The notes beneath the pieces are model-generated. The model was not told where the DNA came from. It ran no database searches and worked only from the letters and a program-made list of their open reading frames with translations. Positions 34,661-43,532 of a stretch of DNA of 64,000 nucleotides are shown here, piece after piece. Position 1 is the first letter of the stretch, and the number at the start of each line of letters is the position of its first letter. The translations under genes were made by a program, and so were the position numbers. The DNA comes from Paracoccus acridae (GTDB lineage Bacteria > Pseudomonadota > Alphaproteobacteria > Rhodobacterales > Rhodobacteraceae): contig NZ_BMIV01000003.1 in assembly GCF_014642735.1 (NCBI RefSeq), positions 179,846-243,845 on the forward strand, written 5' to 3'.

Positions 34661-35727
34661 GTCGCCGGTCCTTCCTCGGCCAGGATCCGTTCCGCTTCCT
34701 CGACCATCGGGTTCCAGTCGAAGAGGGCGACGATGATGCCGTGGTCGTTGTATCCCAGCCGCTTCCGCTGGCTTTCGGTCGCGGTCAGGTGGTCGTTCAG
34801 CACGCGCATTTCCCGAAACGACCAGGACCGGATCGACGAATGGTCATAAAAGGAATCCGACACCATGATGTGGTCCAGCGACTCCATCTGGTTCTGGAAG
34901 ATGTAGGTGTAATAGACGTGCCGGAAGGACCGAAGCTGTTGCAGCTTTTCCACCGTGTACAGCCCGGCATCCGACTTGCTGCCCGCCGTGCTTTTGGCAA
35001 AGAAGCGATAGCCGGGGTTCCCCGTCAGCAATTCGGTCGAAACCGAGGTGGTGGCGTCGTTCAGATCGCCCAGGACCACCACGGGCTTGTCGTTGCGGCG
35101 CATCGTGTCGTTCAGGATGGCCCGGAAGGCCCCGGCCTCGACCATGCGGCGGACATGGGACACCACAGTCTGCGCGATGAACTTGTGGCGGCGCAGCACC
35201 GGGTTGTCGTCGTCGCCCTGCAGCGCGGTCGGCCCCTTGGATTTCAGGTGGGCGACAAAGACGGTGATGTCGGGCGTCCCGTTCGCCTTGTTCACCGGCA
35301 CGCGCAGCAGCGGGCGCGAAAACCTGCGGATGGTGACGCTGACCGATTCCTCGGCGTCGCGGGCCTCCTCCAGGTCGATGAAACGGGCGTCGTCCGGCAG
35401 GTCCGCGATCCATTCGGTCGGGCCTTGCAGCATCCCCTTGCGGACGGCCAAGGCGACCTGGATGCTTGGCGGATCGGTGGTGCGGGCCACCAGGTCATAG
35501 CGGCCGCGCAGCGCGGAGCGGTCGAAAATCTCGGCTAAGGCATCGGCGTGCCAGCATTCCTGGAAGCCGATGATGTCGGCGTCGATGTCGTCCAGGATGC
35601 GTTCGGTGAATGCGATCTTGGCGTCGTATTGGGCCTGGGTCCAGCCCGCGTCGTCATAGATCGGCTGGCCGGGCAGGTTGAGGTTCAGCAGGTTGAAATT
35701 GGCGATGCTGACGTCTTTGCGGGCCAT
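34657..35727 (-). CDS. Endonuclease/exonuclease/phosphatase-fold protein
   Basis: The 356-residue protein has the EEP-family metal and catalytic motifs: IANFNLLNLN at the N-terminus, GFQECWH (Glu ligand), VVLGDLNDATT, SLDHIMVSDSF and the final catalytic His in YNDHGIIVA. The fold cuts phosphodiester bonds in nucleic acids, or phosphomonoesters or lipids. No signal sequence is visible, so a cytoplasmic nuclease or phosphodiesterase is likely. It converges on the BTAD-TPR regulator with a 4-bp overlap of the ends. Membership of the haloperoxidase cluster is by position only. Confidence 0.85.
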   Translation of the reverse strand: MARKDVSIANFNLLNLNLPGQPIYDDAGWTQAQYDAKIAFTERILDDIDADIIGFQECWHADALAEIFDRSALRGRYDLVARTTDPPSIQVALAVRKGMLQGPTEWIADLPDDARFIDLEEARDAEESVSVTIRRFSRPLLRVPVNKANGTPDITVFVAHLKSKGPTALQGDDDNPVLRRHKFIAQTVVSHVRRMVEAGAFRAILNDTMRRNDKPVVVLGDLNDATTSVSTELLTGNPGYRFFAKSTAGSKSDAGLYTVEKLQQLRSFRHVYYTYIFQNQMESLDHIMVSDSFYDHSSIRSWSFREMRVLNDHLTATESQRKRLGYNDHGIIVALFDWNPMVEEAERILAEEGPAT

Positions 35728-35764
35728 CGGGATGCCTGGGAAAGCGAAGCGATGCCCGATCCTA

Positions 35765-36553
35765 TCACGGAACCCGGATCAATCCCGCCGCAATCTGGGC
35801 GTGCAGGCGCGGACCGGCCACGATCATCCCGTCCACCATGGCGCGCGGGCTGTTGAATCGCATGGGCGCACCGTGGCGGTCGGTCGCCACCGCGCCCGCG
35901 CGTTCCGCAATCAGGCTGCCCGCGGCGATGTCCCATTCCCAGACATGGCGCACCGACAGGGCGGCGTCGAAGCGCCCTTCGGCCACCAGGCACAGCCGCC
36001 AAGCCAGGGACGGCCGGAATTCGCGGCGGAAGGGCGGTGACTTGCCATCCTTCCAGTGTTCTGGCTCGGTCGCGGATTTGTAGGTCAGCACGCGCGCGCC
36101 CTGGATTCCCGCCACGCTGGGGCTGATCGGCCGGCCGTTCAGCAGCGCCGGGCCGTCGGCATGGGCGGTAAAGGTCAGGTCCATCGCGGGCAGATGGACC
36201 ACGGCCGCCACGATCCGGTCCCCTTCGGCAATCGCCAGCGAATGCGCGAAACCCGCCTGACCGGCGATAAAGGCGCGGGTGCCGTCGATGGGGTCGATGA
36301 TGAAGCAATGCCGCGCATCCAGGCGGGACGCGTCGGCCTCGCTTTCCTCGGACAGCCAGCCATAGCCGGGGCGCGCCGTGGTCAGCATGTCGCGCAACGT
36401 GTCGTTGACGGCCAGATCCGCCTCGGTCACGGGACCGGCATCGCCGGGCTTGTCCCAGGCCTTCGGCTCGGCCTTCCAGAAGGACAGGGCGATCGGTCCC
36501 ACCTTCCGCGCGGCCTGGGCCAGCAGGGCCAGGTCGTCCTCAGGCCCCGGCAA
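35765..36553 (-). CDS. cysQ: 3'(2'),5'-bisphosphate nucleotidase CysQ
   Basis: The 262-residue inositol-monophosphatase-family protein has the metal site DPIDGTRAFIAG, GYGWLSEESEAD before it, and the C-terminal WEWDIAAGSLIAERAG. CysQ removes the 3' phosphate from PAP, the waste product of sulfate assimilation through PAPS. cysD-cysNC, which make APS/PAPS, lie 18 kb away. Its start overlaps the pmbA stop by 14 bp, an arrangement common in this family of bacteria. Confidence 0.9.
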   Translation of the reverse strand: MPGPEDDLALLAQAARKVGPIALSFWKAEPKAWDKPGDAGPVTEADLAVNDTLRDMLTTARPGYGWLSEESEADASRLDARHCFIIDPIDGTRAFIAGQAGFAHSLAIAEGDRIVAAVVHLPAMDLTFTAHADGPALLNGRPISPSVAGIQGARVLTYKSATEPEHWKDGKSPPFRREFRPSLAWRLCLVAEGRFDAALSVRHVWEWDIAAGSLIAERAGAVATDRHGAPMRFNSPRAMVDGMIVAGPRLHAQIAAGLIRVP

Positions 36554-37889
36554 CGGTCATCCCCCGGACCAGGATGCTGCCCGCCTCGATCCCCCGCCAG
36601 GGAAGGGCGTCATCCGCCGCCTCGATGGTCATCAGCATGTCGCGCAGATTGCCAGCGATGGTGCATTCGTTGACCGGATAGGCGATGCGGCCCCCTTCCA
36701 CCCAGAAACCCGCGGCGCCCCGCGAATAATCCCCGGTGGTGCCGTTGATCGACGCACCCAGCATGGACGTGACGATCAGCCCGGTCCCCATCTTCGCGAT
36801 CAGGTCTTCGGGCGTGGCCGTGCCCGGCGTCAGGATCACGTTGCTGTTCGTGGGCGAGGGGGCGGATGACAGGCCCCGCGCCGCCGATGCCGTGCTGTCC
36901 ATCCCCAGCTTGCGGGCGGTCGCCAGATCCAGCGTCCAACCTTGCAAGACGCCGCCCTCCACGATCTTGCGGGCGCGGGTCGGCAAGCCTTCGGCGTCGA
37001 AGGGCCGGGACGAGGGATAGCGCGGGCGCAGCGGATCCTCGGTCAGGTCGAAGCCTTCGGGCAGCACCGGCTGGCCCAGATCCTTGCGCAGCCAGCTTGC
37101 GCCGCGCGCGACCGCGCTGCCGTTCACCGCCGACAGCAGGTGCCCGATCAGCGACGAGGCGACGCGCCGGTCGTAAAGGATCGGAAAGGCGCCGGTGGGC
37201 GGCTTTCTGGACCCCGCGCGGGCCAGCGTGCGTTCGGCGGCCAGGCGGCCGATGTCTTCGGGGGCGGGCAGATCCTCGGCCCAGACGCGGGATTCGCCGG
37301 CATAGTCGCGTTCCATCCCCAGCCCCTCGCCGGTGATGGCGACGGTGGATATCGCATGGGTCGTGCGGCCATAGCCCCCCGAAAACCCGTTCGAGGCCGC
37401 AAGCCACAGGAATCGACGGCTGAAGGAGGCATTGGCCGATTCCACCTGGGAAATCCCCGGCATGTCGCGTGCCGCTGCCTCGGCGCGCAGGGCCAGGTCC
37501 TGCAGGTGGTCGGGCGTGGGATCCGGCCGGTCGTCAGCGATCTGCAATCCGGCGGCGTCGCGGTGGCGGGCAAGCTGGTCGGGATCGGCCAGTCCAAGGT
37601 TGTCATCGACCGGCGCCTCGCGCGCCATGGCGACGGCGCGTTCGGCCATCTCGGCGATGGCGGCGGGGCTGTGGCTGGATGCGGACACGCTGGCCTGCCG
37701 TCCGCCGATCAGGACGCGCAGGCCGATTTCCACGCCTTCTGCCCGGTCGGCATGTTCCAGGGCGCCGCCGCGCATGTCGATGCTGATGGATTGCCCGCTT
37801 GCACTCAGCGCGTCGGCCTGGTCGGCGCCCGCCCGCCGCGCCGCATCGACCAGGGATTCGGCCAGCGACTGCAAATCCACGGATGACAT
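36540..37889 (-). CDS. pmbA: Metalloprotease-related protein PmbA/TldE
   Basis: The 449-residue protein belongs to the TldD/PmbA (TldE) family, with the N-terminal SGQSISIDMRGGALEHADRAEG and the C-terminal SMLGASINGTTGDYSRGAAGFWVE and YPVNECTIAGNLRDML. The TldE subunit lacks the metal-binding HExxxH of TldD; here too none is seen, so it is the TldE partner. The ATG at 37889 has AGGAGG upstream; longer in-frame extensions do not. TldD/E degrade unfolded peptides and mature microcins. tldD is not in the window. Confidence 0.9.
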   Translation of the reverse strand: MSSVDLQSLAESLVDAARRAGADQADALSASGQSISIDMRGGALEHADRAEGVEIGLRVLIGGRQASVSASSHSPAAIAEMAERAVAMAREAPVDDNLGLADPDQLARHRDAAGLQIADDRPDPTPDHLQDLALRAEAAARDMPGISQVESANASFSRRFLWLAASNGFSGGYGRTTHAISTVAITGEGLGMERDYAGESRVWAEDLPAPEDIGRLAAERTLARAGSRKPPTGAFPILYDRRVASSLIGHLLSAVNGSAVARGASWLRKDLGQPVLPEGFDLTEDPLRPRYPSSRPFDAEGLPTRARKIVEGGVLQGWTLDLATARKLGMDSTASAARGLSSAPSPTNSNVILTPGTATPEDLIAKMGTGLIVTSMLGASINGTTGDYSRGAAGFWVEGGRIAYPVNECTIAGNLRDMLMTIEAADDALPWRGIEAGSILVRGMTVAGA

Positions 37890-37914
37890 CGCGATCCTCC
37901 TGTCCTGCGAATGG

Positions 37915-37940
37915 AAAAGGCCGGGACCATGGCCCCGGCC
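37915..37940 (-). terminator. Rho-independent terminator after DUF2125 gene
   Basis: On the minus strand GGCCGGG (37940-37934) and CCCGGCC (37925-37919) form a 7-bp GC stem with an 8-base loop, followed by TTTT (37918-37915). It lies between the stop of the DUF2125-like gene at 37961 and the pmbA start. Confidence 0.65.
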
Positions 37941-37960
37941 CCCGGCCCTGGGGCCTGCGT

Positions 37961-39568
37961 TCACTTGACCTGCTGGCCGTTGGCGAAGATCTGGCCGCCC
38001 TCGCGGAACTCGATCTCGGACGTCAGTTGGTCGGGATTGCCCTCGGCTGGCTTGGCGAACATCGCAAGCATCATGCGCATCCCCATCATCTGTTCCTGGG
38101 GAACGAAGCCCATGGCGACCAGCTTGTCCATCAAGCCGTTGACGCCTTCGAAACTGCCGTTCAGCTTGCCCACCGGCTCGTTGGGATTGTCGCCGAACTC
38201 CAGGCTGCCGGTGATGTCCGCCGTGGCGCCGACGGCATCCAGGGCGACCCGGTTGACGGTCAGGGTCCTGGGCATGAACGGAGCCTCTGGCATGGTGTCG
38301 GCCTGGGGCTCTGCGGGGGCGGGATCGAACAGATCCTGGGACACTACCGCATCGCCCGACAGATCGACGGTCAGGCTGGCCGGATCGCGGGGCAGTTGGC
38401 TGGTCGGGTCGAACAGGTTCCAGATCGCATCCGCGAAGGTCAGGCCTTCCAGGGCATAGACGAACTTGAAGGGCTGCGCGGCATCGCCTTGCGACACCGG
38501 GATCAGCATTTCCGCGGCGATGCCTTCGACCGCATAGCTGATCGGGAAGGGCAGGGTACCAAGCGTCATCTCGGCCTTGGCGTCGGCGGTCGCCGCCTTG
38601 TAGCCTAGGCCCTGTCCCGACATCTGGAAGGCGATATCGGTCGCCCCGGTGGAAAAGCTGCCCTTGCCGGACTGGTCCTGCCCGTCTTCGTCCTTGCCCG
38701 CGATGTCGAAACTGCCTTGCAGGGTGTCATAGATCAGGGTCGTGTCAAGCTCCAGCCCGGCGGCCAGGGCCTGGGTCATCTGGGTGCCCATGTCAAAGGA
38801 CCCGCTGGGGGTCTTTCCCGTGCCCTGGCTGGCCAGGTTGGTCAGCGCCACCTGGAAGTTCACGGTGCCGCCGCCCACGCCCGCGTCGTCGGCGGGCATC
38901 CGGGCCTCGATCTGCATCGCGGCTTCGGCGGCCTTCATGTCGAAGGTCGTGTCCATGCCTTCCGCCGCCGCCACATTGCGCTGGGATCCGGCAAGGTCGG
39001 TCAGGCTTCCGGTGACCGGGATCGTCACGTCCCGACCCGGCTCGGTCGGCAGGGCGAAATCGAACTCCAGCGTGGGATAGGTGAATTCGTACAGCATGTC
39101 CTCGGGCGTGCCGGACACGACCATTTCATTGCCCGGCAGCCTGATCGTGCCGGTCATGGTCATCTCGACCATCTCGGGCGCGGCCTCGGCGGCCGGGGGA
39201 TCGGCAGGCGCGTCGGCGCCCTCCTCGGGGTCGGCTTCGGGCGTTTCCTGGGGGACGGGCGCCATGAAGCGGCTGTCCACCGCCACGTCGCCCTCGATCG
39301 TCACGCGGACCCGCGCGTCGCCGGTTTCCTGGAAGGTCATCTTCGGAAGCGTGACCGTGCTGCTGTCACGCTCGCCCGGCATCGAGAAGACGGCATCGGT
39401 GACGGTCAGCGTGTTGCCCGCGTCCTCGACGGTGCCGGTGACCTGATATCCGTATTCGGTGCCGTATTCCTGCAGGTTTTCCCAGACCTGGGCGGGGGTG
39501 ACATCCGCCAGCACGGGCGCGGCGCCAAGGATCAGCGCAAGGGCGGAGGTTGCGGTGAAGCGGAACAT
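37961..39568 (-). CDS. DUF2125-like periplasmic protein
   Basis: The 535-residue protein starts with a signal peptide (MFRFTATSALALILGAAPVLA, cleaved near ADV). The mature part is beta-rich, with repeated segments of the type FSMPGERDSSTVTLPKMTF and LNGSFEGVNGLMDKLVAMGF. This fits the DUF2125 family common in Rhodobacteraceae, whose function is unknown; the repeated beta strands recall AsmA/TamB-like lipid-transport proteins. It has an acidic linker (EADPEEGADAPADPPAAEAA). The start at 39568 is set by the signal peptide; the longer open frame upstream runs over the opposite-strand hydratase gene. Confidence 0.75.
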   Translation of the reverse strand: MFRFTATSALALILGAAPVLADVTPAQVWENLQEYGTEYGYQVTGTVEDAGNTLTVTDAVFSMPGERDSSTVTLPKMTFQETGDARVRVTIEGDVAVDSRFMAPVPQETPEADPEEGADAPADPPAAEAAPEMVEMTMTGTIRLPGNEMVVSGTPEDMLYEFTYPTLEFDFALPTEPGRDVTIPVTGSLTDLAGSQRNVAAAEGMDTTFDMKAAEAAMQIEARMPADDAGVGGGTVNFQVALTNLASQGTGKTPSGSFDMGTQMTQALAAGLELDTTLIYDTLQGSFDIAGKDEDGQDQSGKGSFSTGATDIAFQMSGQGLGYKAATADAKAEMTLGTLPFPISYAVEGIAAEMLIPVSQGDAAQPFKFVYALEGLTFADAIWNLFDPTSQLPRDPASLTVDLSGDAVVSQDLFDPAPAEPQADTMPEAPFMPRTLTVNRVALDAVGATADITGSLEFGDNPNEPVGKLNGSFEGVNGLMDKLVAMGFVPQEQMMGMRMMLAMFAKPAEGNPDQLTSEIEFREGGQIFANGQQVK

Positions 39569-39644
39569 GCCAAAGACCTTTCGGAAAACCGGAGCTTGTG
39601 GGATTTGTGGCACAGCGGCCCGTCCGCGCCAAGGGAGCAATCGC

Positions 39645-40259
39645 GTGATCCGTTTCGTGAACCGGGATGGCCTGGCCATCGTCACCCTCGACCGGCCGGG
39701 CAAGGCCAATTCGCTGACGGCAGGGATGCTGGCCGACCTGGTGGCGGCTTTCGACCGGATCGCGGCGGCGGGCGATGTCCGCGCCGTCGTGCTGACCGGG
39801 GCGGGCAAGGTCTTTTCCGCAGGCGCCGACCTGGACGAGGCGAAGGCCGGGCTTGCGACATCGCCCGAATGGGAACGCCTGTCGGGACGCATCGGTGCCC
39901 TGCCCTGCCTGACGATCGCCGCGTTGAACGGCACGCTGGCGGGCGGAGCCTTCGGCATGGCGCTGGCCTGCGACCTGCGTATTGCCGTGCCCGAGGCGCG
40001 GTTCTTCTATCCGGTGATGCGGCTTGGCTTTCTGCCCCAGCCCTCCGATCCTCTGCGCCTTGCAGGTCTGGTCGGGCCCGCGCGGGCCAGGATGATCCTG
40101 ATGGCCGGACAGCGGATCGGCGCGCCCGAGGCGCTGGCCTGGGGGCTGATCGACCGCATCGCGGAACCCGGCGACCTGATGGACGCGGCCCGCGCCCTGG
40201 CCGCCGATGCCCTGGGGGCTGCGCCCGGCCATGTCGCGGCGATCAAGGCGATGATCTGA
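39645..40259 (+). CDS. Enoyl-CoA hydratase/isomerase-family protein (short)
   Basis: The 204-residue protein has the crotonase fold: RDGLAIVTLDRPGKANSLT, the oxyanion-hole segments FSAGADLDEAKAG and AALNGTLAGGAFGMALACD, and GLIDRIAE. The usual length is about 260 residues; here the C-terminal trimer-forming helices are cut short. The catalytic Glu positions are not clearly present (GGAFGMAL), so the exact reaction is uncertain. The start is GTG at 39645 with AAGGGAG upstream. It stands alone, divergent from the DUF2125-like gene. Confidence 0.82.
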   Translation: MIRFVNRDGLAIVTLDRPGKANSLTAGMLADLVAAFDRIAAAGDVRAVVLTGAGKVFSAGADLDEAKAGLATSPEWERLSGRIGALPCLTIAALNGTLAGGAFGMALACDLRIAVPEARFFYPVMRLGFLPQPSDPLRLAGLVGPARARMILMAGQRIGAPEALAWGLIDRIAEPGDLMDAARALAADALGAAPGHVAAIKAMI

Positions 40260-40285
40260 CCCAAAGGGGGGTGCCGGCTTGCCAC

Positions 40286-40310
40286 GGAACATTGTTCCGG
40301 CCTGCCCGTT
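40286..40310 (+). promoter_or_regulatory. SigmaEcfG-like site before amino-acid ABC operon
   Basis: GGAAC (40286-40290), 16 bases and CGTT (40307-40310) match the general stress consensus exactly. It lies 126 bases before the binding-protein ATG, in an otherwise gene-free stretch of 177 bp. It could be a stress promoter for the transporter, or chance. Confidence 0.45.
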
Positions 40311-40436
40311 TCCCCCGCATCGCCTGTCCCAAGGCTGCGCTGCAGCCGCCCATCCTGTCCCTTTTTGCTGGCCGGGGCTTGCGGCCCGTCGTCGTCCGGC
40401 GCATCTCAAGGCCAAGTAGAATAAGGAGTTTTCGCC

Positions 40437-41201
40437 ATGCGCAACCTGTTCCTGTCCGCCGTTCTGGCCATGACGACCGCCCTGCCCGCCACGGCCGAGA
40501 CGATCCGCGTCGGCATGTCGGGGGGCTATTTCCCCTTTACCTTCACCCGCGCCGATGAATTGCAGGGCTTCGAGGTGGACCTGATGAACGCCATCGGCGA
40601 GATCACCGGCGACGAGATCGAATTCGTCACCATGTCCTTTTCCGGGCTGATCGGCGCGCTGGAATCGGGGCGCATCGACACGGTGGCGAACCAGATCACC
40701 ATTACCCCCGAGCGCGAGGCGAAGTTCGCCTTTACCCAGCCTTATGTCTATGATGGCGCGCAGGTCGTGGTGAAGGCGGGCAACGAAGACGCCATCACCG
40801 GGCCGGACAGCCTGTCGGGCAAGTCGGTGGCCGTGAACCTGGGATCGAATTTCGAGGAACTGCTGCGTGGCCTGCCCAATGCGGCGGACATCGACATCCG
40901 CACCTATGAATCCAACATCGAACAGGACACCGCCCTTGGCCGGGTCGATGCCTTCGTGATGGACCGCGTTTCCTCGGCGCAGGTGATCAAGCAAAGCCCC
41001 CTGCCTCTGGCCTTGGCCGGTCAGCCCTTCAGCGAAATCCGCAATGCCCTGCCCTTCCGCAACGACGAGGCCGGGCAGGCGATGCGCGACAGGGTCGATG
41101 CCGCGATCACCACGCTGAAGGAAAACGGCACCCTGGCCGAGATCTCGCAGAAATGGCTGGACGCCGATGTCACGAAGCCCCTGGCCGACGCCGCTGAATG
41201 A
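40437..41201 (+). CDS. Amino-acid ABC transporter, periplasmic binding protein
   Basis: The 254-residue protein has a signal peptide (LFLSAVLAMTTALPATA) and the family-3 solute-binding signature (VGMSGGYFPFTFTRADELQGFEVDLMNAI, shown in part, then FSGLIGALESGRIDTVANQI). It binds a polar amino acid or cystine in the periplasm. AAGGAG precedes its ATG. The permease gene starts inside its stop (ATGA at 41198-41201). The substrate cannot be fixed from sequence; the overall look is closest to cystine or glutamate-type systems. Confidence 0.88.
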   Translation: MRNLFLSAVLAMTTALPATAETIRVGMSGGYFPFTFTRADELQGFEVDLMNAIGEITGDEIEFVTMSFSGLIGALESGRIDTVANQITITPEREAKFAFTQPYVYDGAQVVVKAGNEDAITGPDSLSGKSVAVNLGSNFEELLRGLPNAADIDIRTYESNIEQDTALGRVDAFVMDRVSSAQVIKQSPLPLALAGQPFSEIRNALPFRNDEAGQAMRDRVDAAITTLKENGTLAEISQKWLDADVTKPLADAAE

Positions 41202-41872
41202 GGCCGCTTGACACCGCCTACATGTGGGACCTGGTGCCGATCATCCTCGGCTATGTCCCGCTGACCCTGGGGATGGCGCTTGTCGCGATGGCGGCGGCGC
41301 TTGTCCTGGCGGCTGTCCTGGCGATCGTGCGCGTGCTGCGCGTTCCGGTCGCCGACAGCCTTGTGGCGGTGTTCATCAGCTTCTTTCGCGGCACGCCGTT
41401 GTTGGTGCAGCTGTTCCTGTTCTATTACGGGCTGCCGCAATTGCTGCCTGCCCTGACCAGCATCGACGGGATCACGGCGGCAGTGATCGGCCTGACGCTG
41501 CATTTCTCGGCCTATATGGCCGAAAGCATCCGCGGTGCGATCCTGGGCGTGGACCGCAGCCAGTGGGAGGCCGCGCAGTCCATCGGCATGACCCAGGGCC
41601 AGCTTCTGCGCCGGATCGTGCTGCCGCAGGCGTCCCGCGTGGCCGCGCCGACGCTGATGAACTATTTCATCGACCTGATCAAAAGCACGTCCCTGGCCTT
41701 CACCCTGGGCGTGACCGAGATGATGGGCGCGGCGCAGAAGGAAGCGGCCGGCAGCTTCCTGTATCTGGAAGCCTTCCTGGTCGTCGCCGTGATCTATTGG
41801 ATCATGGTCGAGGTCCTGTCGGTGGGGCAACGCTGGATGGAAGGCCATCTGGGAAAGGCGGTGGCGCGATGA
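41198..41872 (+). CDS. Amino-acid ABC transporter permease
   Basis: The 224-residue protein has five membrane helices and the HisM-type features SFFRGTPLLVQLFLFYYGLPQ and the EAA loop EAAQSIGMTQGQLLRRIVLPQASRV. One permease chain probably forms a homodimer in the transporter. Both ends overlap the neighbouring genes by 4 bp. Confidence 0.92.
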   Translation: MRPLDTAYMWDLVPIILGYVPLTLGMALVAMAAALVLAAVLAIVRVLRVPVADSLVAVFISFFRGTPLLVQLFLFYYGLPQLLPALTSIDGITAAVIGLTLHFSAYMAESIRGAILGVDRSQWEAAQSIGMTQGQLLRRIVLPQASRVAAPTLMNYFIDLIKSTSLAFTLGVTEMMGAAQKEAAGSFLYLEAFLVVAVIYWIMVEVLSVGQRWMEGHLGKAVAR

Positions 41873-42609
41873 AATGCGAGATCGACATTGCCGGGCTGAC
41901 CAAGCGGTTCGGCACGAACACCGTCCTGGACGGCATCGACCTGTGCCTGAAGCCGGGCGAGCGGGTGGCGATCATCGGTCCCTCGGGCACCGGTAAATCG
42001 ACGCTGCTGCGGTGCCTGAACTGGCTGGATGCCCCCGATGCGGGACGGATCACGCTGGGCGACCTGTCGGTGGACGCGGCCCATGCCACGCGCGCGCAGA
42101 TCCTGGCGCTGCGGCGGCGGACGGGTTTCGTGTTCCAGAACTATGCCCTGTTCGCCAACAAGACCGCCCGGCAGAACATCACCGAAGGGCTGACGACCGT
42201 GCGCGGCTGGTCGCAGGCCAAGGCCGCTGCCCGCGCGGACGAGATCCTGGCCCAGATCGGGCTGGCCGACCGGGGCGACAGCTATCCCTCCGCCATGTCG
42301 GGGGGGCAGCAACAGCGCGTGGGGATCGGTCGGGCCATGGCGCTGGATGCCGATCTGCTGCTGTTCGACGAACCCACCAGTGCGCTGGATCCCGAATGGG
42401 TGGGCGAGGTGCTGGATCTGATTCGCAGCATCGCCGATGGTCGTCAGACCATGCTGATCGTCACGCACGAGATGCAGTTTGCCCGCGAAATCGCCGACCG
42501 GATCGTCTTCATGGACGGCGGGCGGATCGTCGAACAAGGGCCGCCCGCCCAGATTTTCGGCGATCCCCAGGACGACCGCACCCGCGCCTTTCTGCGCCGG
42601 GTCGGCTGA
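41869..42609 (+). CDS. Amino-acid ABC transporter ATP-binding protein
   Basis: The 246-residue ATPase has Walker A GPSGTGKSTLLRC, the Q-loop FVFQNYALFANKT, the signature AMSGGQQQRVGIGRAMA, Walker B LLLFDEPTSALDPE and the switch His in VTHEM. It belongs to the polar amino-acid uptake group (GlnQ/TcyC-like). The ATG at 41869 overlaps the permease stop. Confidence 0.93.
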   Translation: MKCEIDIAGLTKRFGTNTVLDGIDLCLKPGERVAIIGPSGTGKSTLLRCLNWLDAPDAGRITLGDLSVDAAHATRAQILALRRRTGFVFQNYALFANKTARQNITEGLTTVRGWSQAKAAARADEILAQIGLADRGDSYPSAMSGGQQQRVGIGRAMALDADLLLFDEPTSALDPEWVGEVLDLIRSIADGRQTMLIVTHEMQFAREIADRIVFMDGGRIVEQGPPAQIFGDPQDDRTRAFLRRVG

Positions 42610-42699
42610 GAGAAGAAAACCCCCCACCCGGCGAGATATTTGGAACGAAAAAACACGACTTATGCTATAGAGTATTAGTAATAATCGTGGAGATCGGTG

Positions 42700-42936
42700 A
42701 TGGACGGATTCGCACCCTGCATTGATCATGTCCGTGGACGCCGCCATGCCGGTCTTGTCCCCGTGGAAGCAGCCTTGTGGCCCGCCCATGCCAGCCAGAT
42801 CCTGGTCGAACGCCCGGTCCGCCCCCTGCCGCAGCTGCGCCGGGACGAAGGGATCAATCCCGGAAGCCTGGTGATCCCGGTCGTCCTGGCGTCCAACCTG
42901 GTCGTCTGGATCGGACTTCTTGCGCTGCTTTTCTAG
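42700..42936 (+). CDS. 78-aa protein with a C-terminal membrane helix
   Basis: The ATG at 42700 has GGAG eight bases upstream. The protein of 78 residues starts MDGFAPCIDHVRGRRHAGLV and ends in one hydrophobic segment (VIPVVLASNLVVWIGLLALL). Tail-anchored or single-pass topology is likely. The 90 bp before it (42610-42699) are unusually AT-rich and include TATGCTATAGAG, a plausible -10 region. Family not recognised. Confidence 0.5.
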   Translation: MDGFAPCIDHVRGRRHAGLVPVEAALWPAHASQILVERPVRPLPQLRRDEGINPGSLVIPVVLASNLVVWIGLLALLF

Positions 42937-42945
42937 CCGGGGCAG

Positions 42946-43377
42946 TCAGCGCAGCCCGGCGGTCTGATAATACACATCCACGTCGCGCGCCGTGTCATAG
43001 CCGATGCCCGACGCGATGATGCAGCTTGTGTCGTCCTTGCGCGGCACGACCAGGGTCCAGGTGCCCATCTGGTCGGACGCCCAAAGCTCGGTCGCGGCAT
43101 GGCCGTCGCCGGGCACCGGGGTCTCGTTGAAGTCCTGCTGCAAGGTCTGGTGGATTTCGGCATCCGCGGCGCAATAGGGCTGGTCGCCCACGGCCATGTC
43201 GGATACGGGCAGATCCTGCGCCTGTTCCAGCAGGGTCGCGGTGTCGACGCCCGCCATGGCGGGCCAGGCCTGCACGGGCTGGTCCGGGCGCGTTGCGGAA
43301 GCGGCAGGTAGGGCCACCAGGGCCGCGACGCTGCCGGCCATCCCGAAGCGGGCGATGCGGATTGCGATGCGGGTCAT
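42946..43377 (-). CDS. Secreted 143-aa hypothetical protein
   Basis: The 143-residue protein has an N-terminal signal (GMAGSVAALVALPAASA) and a small soluble domain with two cysteines (QPYCAADAE and DDTSCIIAS), which may form a disulfide. The segment GTWTLVVPRKDDTSCIIASG looks like a short beta hairpin. Similar small exported proteins occur in Paracoccus and relatives; function unknown. It converges on the 78-aa gene and is divergent from glk. Confidence 0.75.
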   Translation of the reverse strand: MTRIAIRIARFGMAGSVAALVALPAASATRPDQPVQAWPAMAGVDTATLLEQAQDLPVSDMAVGDQPYCAADAEIHQTLQQDFNETPVPGDGHAATELWASDQMGTWTLVVPRKDDTSCIIASGIGYDTARDVDVYYQTAGLR

Positions 43378-43532
43378 GGTCAGGGCCTTTCATCCAGTGT
43401 TTGCTGGGGAAAAACGTGTGGCCGACGCAATGGGTTCCGATTTTTGGCGCGACGCGGCGTTGCGTCGGTCGCTGAAACCGGCAATTGTCCTGCGTTGTAA
43501 AGGGCTAAGGCGACAGGAAGGACGAACCCCGA

